Shown one piece after another: positions 54,767-61,382 of a stretch of 64,000 nt of DNA. Position numbers and translations under genes: made by a program. The stretch lies in NCBI RefSeq assembly GCF_002205635.1, contig NZ_NISJ01000006.1, positions 168,866 to 232,865 on the forward strand, given 5' to 3'. The DNA comes from Sphingopyxis witflariensis (GTDB lineage: Bacteria; Pseudomonadota; Alphaproteobacteria; Sphingomonadales; Sphingomonadaceae). The stretch's first letter is position 1. Each line of letters opens with the position of its first letter. The notes under the pieces are model-generated. The model did no database searches. It was not told the origin of the DNA and saw only the letters and a program-made list of their open reading frames with translations.

Positions 54767-54973
54767 TCAGACCTGCTGCGGCGGCACCTCGTCGGGGCCG
54801 CGGCCGGGCTCGTCGATGTCACCGCCGCCGGGGCTGCCGGGGATTTCGAGGGGCTGGCCGGCCGGATCCTCCTGCGGTGTGGGCTGGACGGGATGTTCGG
54901 GCGGAGCCATTGGCTCGATCGTATCAGGCTTGGGTTTGGGCATCGGATCGGTGGCACTGGACGGGGCATTCAT
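54767..54973 (-). CDS. Small proline-rich hypothetical protein
   Basis: The 68-residue product is disordered in appearance: MNAPSSATDPMPKPKPDTIE, then PVQPTPQEDPAGQPLEIPG and a Gly/Asp/Pro end. AAGGAGA lies seven bases before the ATG at 54973, supporting translation. There is no signal peptide or membrane segment. I have no function to offer. Proline-rich short proteins of this type recur in sphingomonads. Confidence 0.65.
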   Translation of the reverse strand: MNAPSSATDPMPKPKPDTIEPMAPPEHPVQPTPQEDPAGQPLEIPGSPGGGDIDEPGRGPDEVPPQQV

Positions 54974-55143
54974 GGCATGTCTCCTTGCCCGATCAACGAA
55001 CGGGCGGCGTCCATGTTCCACCGCTTCGACATCGCGGCGTTCCGCCCCTTGCCCTTGGCCGCGCGTCTGCTATAGCCCCGCGCGGCCCGCACGGGCAGGC
55101 GCGGTTTTGCGCGCGGCTCCTGTGCACCCGGCCGAAAGCTCCT

Positions 55144-55228
55144 GCGGGCGTGGCGGAATTGGTAGACGCGCTGGTTTTAGGTACCAGTATCGCAAGATGT
55201 GGGGGTTCGAGTCCCTTCGCCCGCACCA
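55144..55228 (+). tRNA. tRNA-Leu (anticodon TAG)
   Basis: The class II cloverleaf is 85 nt with CCA encoded. Acceptor GCGGGCG pairs with CGCCCGC, the anticodon arm is CTGGT-TTTAGGT-ACCAG (anticodon TAG), there is a short variable arm, and the T-arm is GGGGGTTCGAGTCCC(T). A frame running out of it into the trigger-factor gene is not coding. Confidence 0.96.
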
Positions 55229-55327
55229 GTTCGTCAATGCCCATGGGGATGGGGCCGGGATAGGGAACTCCGCCATATTGGTCGGGGTTGTCGATACGAG
55301 ATTTTGAGCAAGGATAAGACCAAGGCA

Positions 55328-56929
55328 ATGAAGACCGTCGAAACGCTGAACGAAGGCCTGAAGCGCGAATATCGCGTCACGATCACCGCCAAGGATATCG
55401 ACGCACGCGTCGATGACGAAGTGAAGAGCATGGCGCCGACGGTGCGTATGCCCGGCTTCCGCCCCGGCAAGGTGCCGCCGAACCTGATCCGCAAGATGCA
55501 CGGACCGGCCCTGTCGGCCGACGCGCTGAACAAGGCGATCGACGCCGGCGTGCGCGATCTGATGGCGAAGGAAAAACTTCGCCCGGCGCTGCAGCCCGCA
55601 GTGACGCTGGCCGATGAGTATGAAGTCGGCAAGGATGCCGAACTGACTGTCGCGTTGGAAGTGCTGCCCATCATCGAGACTCCCTCGATCGACGGCCTGA
55701 AGCTGGAGCGTCTGACCGTTCCCGCCGACGACAGCGCCGTGATGGCGAAGATCGAAGAATTCGCCGCGCAGATGAAGCGTTTCGAAGAAGCGCCGAAGAC
55801 CAAGAAGGCCGCGACTGGCGACCAGGTCATCATCGACTTCGCCGGCAGCGTCGATGGCGTCGCCTTTGACGGCGGCACCGGCGAAGACATGGCGGTCGAA
55901 ATCGGTTCGGGTCAGTTGATCCCCGGCTTCGAAGATCAGCTGGTCGGCGTCAAGGTTGGCGACGACAAGGTCGTCAAGGTGACCTTCCCCGACGAATATC
56001 CGGTCGAGACGCTGAAGGGCGCCAACGCCGAATTCGCCGTGACGGTGAAGGAAATCAAGGTTCCCGCTGACACCAAGATCGATGACGAGTTCGCCAAGAC
56101 GCTGGGTCTTGAAAGCCTCGACAAGCTCAAAGAGCTGATGAAGGACCAGGTCGAGCAGGAACTGAACGGCCTGACCCGCACCTATATGAAGCGCAAGCTT
56201 CTCGATCAGCTCGCCGCGAGCCATGATTTCGAAGTTCCGCCGTCGATGGTGGAAGCCGAATTCAACCAGATCTGGCAGCAGCTGGAACAGGAAGTCGCGC
56301 GCGAGGAAGATCCTGAAGCGGCGAAGGCCGAGCTGGAAAAGGATCGCGACGAATATCGCGATATCGCCGTTCGCCGCGTCCGTCTGGGCCTGCTCCTTTC
56401 CGAAATCGGTCAGGCGCATGGCGTGCAGGTTTCGAACCAGGAAATGCAGCGCCTGATCATGCAGGCGGCGCAGCAGTACCGTCCCGAAGATCGCGGTCGC
56501 TTCATGGAATATGTCCAGCAGGACGCGCTCGCCGCAGCCCAACTGCGCGCGCCGCTCTATGAGGACAAGGTCGTCGACTTCCTGTTCGAAAAGGCTGAAG
56601 TCACCGATCGCGAAGTGACCCGCGAAGAAATCGAAGCCGCGATCGAAGCCGAAGACGACGGCGGCCATGTCCATGGCCCGGGCTGTGGCCATGGCCATGA
56701 TCACGACCACAAGCCGGCGAAGAAGCCAGCTGCGAAGAAGCCCGCAGCCAAGAAGGCTGACGTAGCTGAAGAAGCTGCTGAAGCTCCCGCGAAAAAGGCA
56801 CCGGCAAAGAAGGCCGAAGCTGCTGCGGAAGACAAGCCTGCTGCGAAGAAGGCTGCTCCGGCGAAGGACGCCGAGGACAAGCCCGCAGCAAAGAAAGCCC
56901 CGGCCAAAAAGGCTGCGGACAAGAAATAA
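55328..56929 (+). CDS. tig: Trigger factor with long His-rich and Lys/Ala/Pro tail
   Basis: The 533-residue ribosome-associated chaperone has the ribosome-docking signature MPGFRPGKVPPNLIRK. The FKBP-type PPIase domain contains VIIDFAGSVDGVAFDGGTG and GSGQLIPGFEDQLVGVKVGDDKVV, and the helical C-domain follows to about residue 446. From about 447 it carries an unusual tail: HVHGPGCGHGHDHDHKP, then about 70 residues of AKKPAAKK/APAKK repeats resembling histone H1 tails. Usual trigger factors have 430-450 residues. A strong terminator follows at 56949; the expected clpP/clpX neighbours are not in this stretch. Confidence 0.96.
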   Translation: MKTVETLNEGLKREYRVTITAKDIDARVDDEVKSMAPTVRMPGFRPGKVPPNLIRKMHGPALSADALNKAIDAGVRDLMAKEKLRPALQPAVTLADEYEVGKDAELTVALEVLPIIETPSIDGLKLERLTVPADDSAVMAKIEEFAAQMKRFEEAPKTKKAATGDQVIIDFAGSVDGVAFDGGTGEDMAVEIGSGQLIPGFEDQLVGVKVGDDKVVKVTFPDEYPVETLKGANAEFAVTVKEIKVPADTKIDDEFAKTLGLESLDKLKELMKDQVEQELNGLTRTYMKRKLLDQLAASHDFEVPPSMVEAEFNQIWQQLEQEVAREEDPEAAKAELEKDRDEYRDIAVRRVRLGLLLSEIGQAHGVQVSNQEMQRLIMQAAQQYRPEDRGRFMEYVQQDALAAAQLRAPLYEDKVVDFLFEKAEVTDREVTREEIEAAIEAEDDGGHVHGPGCGHGHDHDHKPAKKPAAKKPAAKKADVAEEAAEAPAKKAPAKKAEAAAEDKPAAKKAAPAKDAEDKPAAKKAPAKKAADKK

Positions 56930-56948
56930 GCTTCGGCTGACACGACAC

Positions 56949-56994
56949 AAAAAGGGCCGGGTGGAGGATGCTCCACCCGGCCCTTTTTGTTTTT
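56949..56994 (+). terminator. Strong terminator after trigger factor
   Basis: AAAAAGGGCCGGGTGGAG pairs with CTCCACCCGGCCCTTTTT around a short loop and is followed by GTTTTT. It is strong in both directions because of the flanking A and T runs. Confidence 0.95.
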
Positions 56995-57012
56995 AGGGAT
57001 GAGACCCCTTCC

Positions 57013-57041
57013 TTCGTCATTCCCACGCAACCGGGAACCCA
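57013..57041 (+). repeat. Inverted repeat at the left edge of the GIY-YIG cassette
   Basis: This 29-nt sequence (TTCGTCATTCCCACGC...CGGGAACCCA) matches the reverse complement of 57368-57396 at 25 of 29 positions. The stop codon of the GIY-YIG gene lies inside it. Confidence 0.8.
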
Positions 57042-57355
57042 GAACAGTCTGGCGGATCAAAGCCGAAATCCTGGGTAAGGTCACGCCAGTCAGGATCGCT
57101 CTTCTCGATCAGATCGAGCTTCCATTGCCGATTCCATTTCTTGATTCGCTTTTCGCGCTGGATTGGCGCGTCCATCGTCGCATGCTGCTCGAACCAGACG
57201 AGCATCGTCACGCCCTATTCGCGGGTGAAGCCCGGGACGAGGTCTTCAAGGTGCAGATGTTTGCGTTGCAGAAGGTCGGACGTCACGCCGAGGTGGAGTG
57301 TGCCGTCGCGGCGCGACGCCATGAGGTAAATGGTGGGGCCGAAGTCCTGCCACAT
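57017..57355 (-). pseudogene. GIY-YIG nuclease gene with internal stop codon
   Basis: Read from 57355 the frame begins MWQDFGPTIYLMASRRDGTL, then HLGVTSDLLQRKHLHLEDLVPGFTRE. A TAG at 57215-57217 replaces the usual Tyr of the TREYGV motif. The frame then continues GVTMLVWFEQHATMDAPIQR and EKRIKKWNRQWKLDLIEKSDPDWRDL to the stop at 57017. IYLMAS...LHLGVTS stands for the GIY...YIG pair. The small URI-like nuclease would be 112 residues. The single nonsense change suggests recent inactivation, unless a downstream GTG at 57211 makes a short product. Inverted repeats flank it on both sides. Confidence 0.82.
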
Positions 57356-57367
57356 CGACGGCGCTAT

Positions 57368-57396
57368 TGGGTTCCCGCTTTCGCGGGAAGGACGAA
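57368..57396 (-). repeat. Inverted repeat at the right edge of the GIY-YIG cassette
   Basis: The 29-nt sequence TGGGTTCCCGC...GGACGAA is the inverted partner of 57013-57041 (25 of 29 match). It contains its own palindrome TTCCCGC-tttc-GCGGGAA. Confidence 0.8.
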
Positions 57397-57419
57397 GATA
57401 GCGTGGTTGTGGTTCACCC

Positions 57420-58037
57420 TCAGATCACCGCCATATTATAGCAATGCCAACTGAAGATCGCCGCAGCTCCCCGGTGCGGGCGCCAATGTTCGGCCAGCAC
57501 GCGGACCTGCTTTTCGCTCGGCCGGGCGTCGAGTTTCAGGATGCGGCCGACGGCTTCCTGCACCGCGAGGTCGCCGGCGGGCCAGATGTCGGGGCGGCCC
57601 TCGGCAAAGAGCAGATAGATTTCAGCCGACCAGCGCCCGATGCCCTTGACCTTGGTCAACAGCGCGATCGCCTCCTCGTCATCGGCGGGGAGGGCGCTGA
57701 CGTCGAGCTCGCCGTCGAGGATCAATTGCGCGAGGCTTTTGGCATAGCCCTGCTTCTGTGCCGACAGGCCGCAGGCGCGTAGCGCGTCGAACTCCGCCGC
57801 CGCCATCACCTTGGCCGGGCAACCGTCGCCGAACGCCGCCTCCAGCTTGTTCCAGATCGAGGTCGCGGCGGCAACGCTGACCTGCTGGCCGACGATGGTG
57901 CGAAGCAGGGTGGTATAGCCGGGTTCGCGGATTCGCGGCTCGGGATAGCCCGCATGGCCCAGCGCGCGCGCGAAGTTCGAATCGATCGCGGCGAGCGCAT
58001 CGATACCGCTGTTCAGCTTCTCCTGGCTGAGGCCCAT
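57420..58037 (-). CDS. DNA-3-methyladenine glycosylase (AlkA-like HhH-GPD)
   Basis: The 205-residue base-excision enzyme has TLLRTIVGQQVSVAAATSIW and the helix-hairpin-helix at K131-G-I-G-R in LLTKVKGIGRWSAEIYLLF. The catalytic Asp is D156 in WPAGDLAVQEAVGRI. It removes alkylated purines. I chose the ATG at 58037, eight bases after AAGGAGA; a frame continuing to 58145 lies in the ferredoxin promoter. It is divergent from the ferredoxin gene. Confidence 0.93.
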   Translation of the reverse strand: MGLSQEKLNSGIDALAAIDSNFARALGHAGYPEPRIREPGYTTLLRTIVGQQVSVAAATSIWNKLEAAFGDGCPAKVMAAAEFDALRACGLSAQKQGYAKSLAQLILDGELDVSALPADDEEAIALLTKVKGIGRWSAEIYLLFAEGRPDIWPAGDLAVQEAVGRILKLDARPSEKQVRVLAEHWRPHRGAAAIFSWHCYNMAVI

Positions 58038-58137
58038 CTTATATTCTCCTTTTGTTCCCATCGTTGCCAATAGCAACGCTTGATTTGCGTTGCAACGCGC
58101 GACATAGCGACCGCGAGAAACAGATATGGGATTGAGC

Positions 58138-58455
58138 ATGGCCAAGCTGATTGTGGTGACGCGTGATGGTACCGAGCATGAGATCGAAGGCGATACCAGC
58201 CTGACCGTGATGGAAAATATCCGCGATGCGGGCTTTGACGAGCTGCTCGCGCTGTGCGGCGGCTGCTGTTCGTGTGCGACCTGCCACGTCCATGTCGAGG
58301 CAGGCGCGAAGGATCAACTGCCCGCGATGAGCGAGGACGAGAATGACCTGCTCGATTCGACCACTGACCGCGACGATAATTCGCGTCTGTCGTGCCAGCT
58401 GCCGTTCAGCGAGGCGCTTGACGGGCTGAAGGTGCGGATCGCCGTCGAGGATTGA
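58138..58455 (+). CDS. Adrenodoxin-type [2Fe-2S] ferredoxin
   Basis: The 105-residue ferredoxin has cluster ligands C40, C46, C49 and C86 in the C-x5-C-x2-C...C pattern ([15 protein letters not shown] and LSCQLPF). The [12 protein letters not shown] start and the acidic loop [11 protein letters not shown] are also typical. Such ferredoxins serve P450s, Fe-S assembly or dioxygenases. The adrenodoxin-like acidic patch suggests P450 or Rieske partners, none of which are here. I chose the ATG at 58138; one at 58126 is in frame. Confidence 0.93.
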   Translation: MAKLIVVTRDGTEHEIEGDTSLTVMENIRDAGFDELLALCGGCCSCATCHVHVEAGAKDQLPAMSEDENDLLDSTTDRDDNSRLSCQLPFSEALDGLKVRIAVED

Positions 58456-58474
58456 TCCTCAGGCATATTTTTAC

Positions 58475-58548
58475 GTCATTGCGAGCGCAGCGAAGCAATC
58501 CGGGGTAGGGTAAGCCACCCTGGATTGCTTCGCTGTGCTCGCTATGAC
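58475..58548. repeat. Intergenic palindrome, GTCATTGCGAG family, copy 3
   Basis: It begins GTCATTGCGAGCGCAGCGAAG and ends CTTCGCTGTGCTCGCTATGAC, with inner arms CAATCCGGGGT/ACCCTGGATTG. It lies between convergent ferredoxin and rlmB genes. Confidence 0.85.
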
Positions 58549-58560
58549 GACTATTTGGGC

Positions 58561-59334
58561 TTAGCCCCGACCCGCCATCGCCACTGCATAGAGCGCGATC
58601 GCTGCGGCGTTTGAGATATTCAGGCTTTCCATGCGCGGCGAGATTGGCAGTTTTGCCATCACGTCACAATGTTCCATGACATTGTGGCGGATGCCGTCGC
58701 CCTCGGAGCCGAGCACGAGGGCGACGCGGGTGCCGTCGAGCGTATCGGCGAGCGTCGTTTCGGTATTGCCCGTCAATCCGATGCGCCAATATTGGGCCTC
58801 GGCGATTTCCTCTAGTGCGCGCGACAGGTTGACGACGCGCACCCACGGCACGGTTTCAAGCGCACCCGATGCCGAACGCGCGATGACGCCGCTTTCGGGC
58901 GGGCTGTGGCGGTCCTGCGTCACGATCGCGGCGGCGTCGAAGGCGGCGGCTGAACGCAACACAGCGCCGATATTATGCGGGTCGGTGACCTGATCGAGAA
59001 TCACCAGTGGCCGGCGGCTGTCGGCATCGAGCTCTGCCTGCAGCACATCTCCCAGATAGACGCCCTCGAGCGGATCGACCTCGATCACCAGCCCCTGATG
59101 CGGTGCGTCGCGAGCGACGAGTCGCGCAAGGTCGGTGACCTCGGCGTAGGAAACGGGAATCGACGGGGACAGATCGTCGATCTGCGCCAGCGCTTCGCGC
59201 GTGCCCCAGATTCGCTTGATCGTGCGTTCGGGGTTCTCGAGCGCCGCGAAAACGGCGTGACGGCCCCAAAAACGGATGGCCTGGCCGCGCGGACTTTGGC
59301 CGGCGGGGCGGCGATGACGGGAAATTTGTCTCAT
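58561..59334 (-). CDS. rlmB: 23S rRNA 2'-O-ribose methyltransferase (RlmB-like, SpoU family)
   Basis: The 257-residue SPOUT methyltransferase has an N-terminal substrate-binding region (FWGRHAVFAALENPERTIKRIWG). The trefoil-knot motifs are PLVILDQVTDPHNIGAVLRSAAAF, VALVLGSEGDGIRHNVMEHCD and KLPISPRMESLNISNAAAIALYA. It methylates a 23S rRNA nucleotide at the ribose, G2251 in E. coli. I chose the ATG at 59334 (MRQISRHRR); the frame continues upstream across tRNA-Tyr, which is an artefact. Confidence 0.93.
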   Translation of the reverse strand: MRQISRHRRPAGQSPRGQAIRFWGRHAVFAALENPERTIKRIWGTREALAQIDDLSPSIPVSYAEVTDLARLVARDAPHQGLVIEVDPLEGVYLGDVLQAELDADSRRPLVILDQVTDPHNIGAVLRSAAAFDAAAIVTQDRHSPPESGVIARSASGALETVPWVRVVNLSRALEEIAEAQYWRIGLTGNTETTLADTLDGTRVALVLGSEGDGIRHNVMEHCDVMAKLPISPRMESLNISNAAAIALYAVAMAGRG

Positions 59335-59413
59335 GAGGGCGCCTTTCCCATGACTGGCATTGACAGGCAAGCTTCGTTTCGCCATTGGACCGCTTCCCAA
59401 AGCGGGCCCCAAT

Positions 59414-59499
59414 GGACAGGTGGCCGAGTGGTTAAAGGCAGCAGACTGTAAATCTGCCCGGGTTTCCGTACGCTGGTTCGAATCCAGCCCTGTCCACCA
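59414..59499 (+). tRNA. tRNA-Tyr (anticodon GTA); integration site
   Basis: The class II tRNA is 86 nt including CCA. Acceptor GGACAGG pairs with CCTGTCC, the anticodon arm CAGACTGTAAATCTG carries GTA, and the variable arm is CCCGGGTTTCCGTAC. The T-arm is GCTGGTTCGAATCCAGC. A tyrosine integrase starts 197 bp downstream, so the 3' end of this gene is the likely attL of an integrated element. Confidence 0.97.
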
Positions 59500-59696
59500 T
59501 CCTCCCATCCGAGGATGTCCCCCAAACCCCCTAGAAATGGCAGAAAACCTAGCGTATCATCGCTGGGTTCGGTCCTCTGCATCCCATCCCATACCACTGC
59601 AGCTCAGCAAAAACTGGGGGAGGAATGTGGGGATGGATTTTTGGACCCTCGAGAATCGGCCTCCCAAGTGTGGGGATGAAAATCTGGGGTAACCCT

Positions 59697-60908
59697 ATGA
59701 AAAAGCTTACAGCTTTCGCGATTAAGGCAGCTATGACACGTCCTGGTACCTATCAGGACGGTGACGGGCTGTTTTTGAAGGTAAACAAAAAGGGCGGAGC
59801 ATATTGGCTTTTGCGTCTGCAACGCGACGGCAAGCGTCAGGACATCGGCTTGGGCAGCGCCAAGTTGCTCCCCCTCGCGGAGGCTCGGCAGAAAGCCTAT
59901 GAACTTCGCAAGGCCATCAAGATCGATCGTCGCGATGTACTGGCCGAGAGGAAAGATGAAGCGGCGGCCAAACTGACATTCCGCGAAGCGGCGCGCCAAT
60001 ATCATACAGAGAATGCGGCAGGCTGGAAAAGTGCCATCTATGCCCGCCAATGGCTTGCCAGCCTCGAACGCCACGCCTTCCCGAAGCTGGGCGATGTTGC
60101 AACCGGGGGAATCGCCGCGGCGGATATCATCGATGTGTTGTTGCCGATTTGGCAGGAGATCCCCGAAACGGCGCGTCAGGTGCGCAACCGGATCTGCGTC
60201 GTCCTGGACTATGCGCACGCGAAAGGCTGGCGCTCCACCGAAGCTCCGTCCGGCAATGGCAGCTTGAAGGCGGGGCGCGGATTGCCCCGGCAGGTGAAGT
60301 CGCGGGAGAATCGCAAGGCGATGCCTTACACCGCGGTTCCTGCCTTCATCGCCGCTATGCGACAAAAGCCGGCTTTTGGCCGTCTCGCGCTCGAACTGCT
60401 CATCCTGACGGGTATACGCAGCCAGGAGGTTCGGCTTGCGACATGGAGCGAGTTTGATTTGGAGGGGCGCCTGTGGGCCATTCCCGCCGACCACATGAAG
60501 CGGGGCAAGGCTCATATGGTACCGCTATCTGACGCGGCTCTGGCGGTGCTGGCCAGAGCAAACGCGTTCCGGCTTCCAGACACGGATGTCGTTTTTCCGG
60601 GCGTGGCTGGAAAGCCGATGTCCGACATGACCCTGTTAAAAGTGCTGCGCGACATGAAGGAACCATTCCATGTGCATGGTTTTCGTTCCACTTTTACTGA
60701 CTGGGCGGCCAACGAAGACTTTGCCGACGCCGTGGTAGAGGCGGCGCTGGCTCATAAGACACCCGACGCTGTGCAGGCCGCCTATCGCCGGACGACCTAT
60801 CTCGGGACGCCAGCCCAGCCGGGTGCGCGCATCAAACTGATGGAAGCGTGGGGGCGCTATTGTGCCGGCGGCGCTGCCGCACCGGAAAATATGGTTTCGC
60901 CGGTCTAA
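59697..60908 (+). CDS. P4-type tyrosine recombinase/integrase
   Basis: The 403-residue integrase has an N-terminal DUF4102-type arm-binding domain (KKLTAFAIKAAMTRPGTYQDGDGLFLKV). A core-binding domain and the catalytic domain follow, with R241 (LTGIRSQEVRLATWSEFD), H327 and R330 (VHGFRSTFTDWA), and nucleophile Y363 (QAAYRRTTYLG). All catalytic residues are present, so it is probably active. I chose the ATG at 59697; one at 59676 is in frame. The tRNA-Tyr 3' end directly upstream is the presumed attachment site. Confidence 0.94.
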   Translation: MKKLTAFAIKAAMTRPGTYQDGDGLFLKVNKKGGAYWLLRLQRDGKRQDIGLGSAKLLPLAEARQKAYELRKAIKIDRRDVLAERKDEAAAKLTFREAARQYHTENAAGWKSAIYARQWLASLERHAFPKLGDVATGGIAAADIIDVLLPIWQEIPETARQVRNRICVVLDYAHAKGWRSTEAPSGNGSLKAGRGLPRQVKSRENRKAMPYTAVPAFIAAMRQKPAFGRLALELLILTGIRSQEVRLATWSEFDLEGRLWAIPADHMKRGKAHMVPLSDAALAVLARANAFRLPDTDVVFPGVAGKPMSDMTLLKVLRDMKEPFHVHGFRSTFTDWAANEDFADAVVEAALAHKTPDAVQAAYRRTTYLGTPAQPGARIKLMEAWGRYCAGGAAAPENMVSPV

Positions 60909-61331
60909 ACTGAGCGCGGCCACAATTGAGCGTACACTGGCGGCGGCAGGCTGCCGCCAGAGGTCGCGTGTTTGCACGGTTGGCAGCGCTGCGCTCTTCG
61001 CTCGCTGATCTTGGCGGAGCGGCGGCTAGGCACAGCTGCGCACGCACGCCGCCCCGCCTGCGGCTTCGCCAAGGGCGCGTTTGTTCCCCAGTGGTGACGC
61101 CGCGCTGATCGCGCGGCGGCGTTGCCGTTGGGCCGGCCACGGACAGCGTGTCGTTCGGCGCGCGGCTGTGGGACCGCTCGGCCATCGCGCAAGCCGCGCT
61201 TCGCGCGGCTCCTCTATTTCATTGCGGCCCTTCGGGTGCGCGCCGGCCTCTGGCGCGGTCCCTCTGCCTTTTCTCGCCGCCCGCCCCGCCGTCCGGGGCC
61301 GGGTGTGGTTGAAGAGAGAAGGAAGATTGTC
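60909..61331. other. Gene-poor leader between integrase and ParB-like gene
   Basis: This 423-bp GC-rich stretch has no ORF with recognisable protein character. It contains an 8-9-bp hairpin (CTGGCGGC...TGCCGCCAG at about 60938-60961). It may hold the control region for the ParB-like gene. Confidence 0.6.
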
Positions 61332-61337
61332 ATGTAA
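61332..61337 (+). promoter_or_regulatory. Start-stop codon pair at the usual ParB-like start
   Basis: ATG at 61332 is in frame with the ParB-like gene and is followed at once by TAA, then CTCGATTTTATCGATCTCGA (LDFIDLD...). Relatives, as I remember them, begin MKLDFI. AGAAGGAAGA lies a few bases upstream, so ribosomes would be placed exactly here. Confidence 0.7.
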
Positions 61338-61382
61338 CTCGATTTTATCGATCTCGATCATCTGTCGATTGCCGCCACCAAT

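Noticed and set aside
59331..59597. Minus-strand frame with LDSNQRTET-like and KPGQIYSLLPLTTRP-like peptides
   Set aside because: It reads through tRNA-Tyr on the opposite strand and has no independent support.
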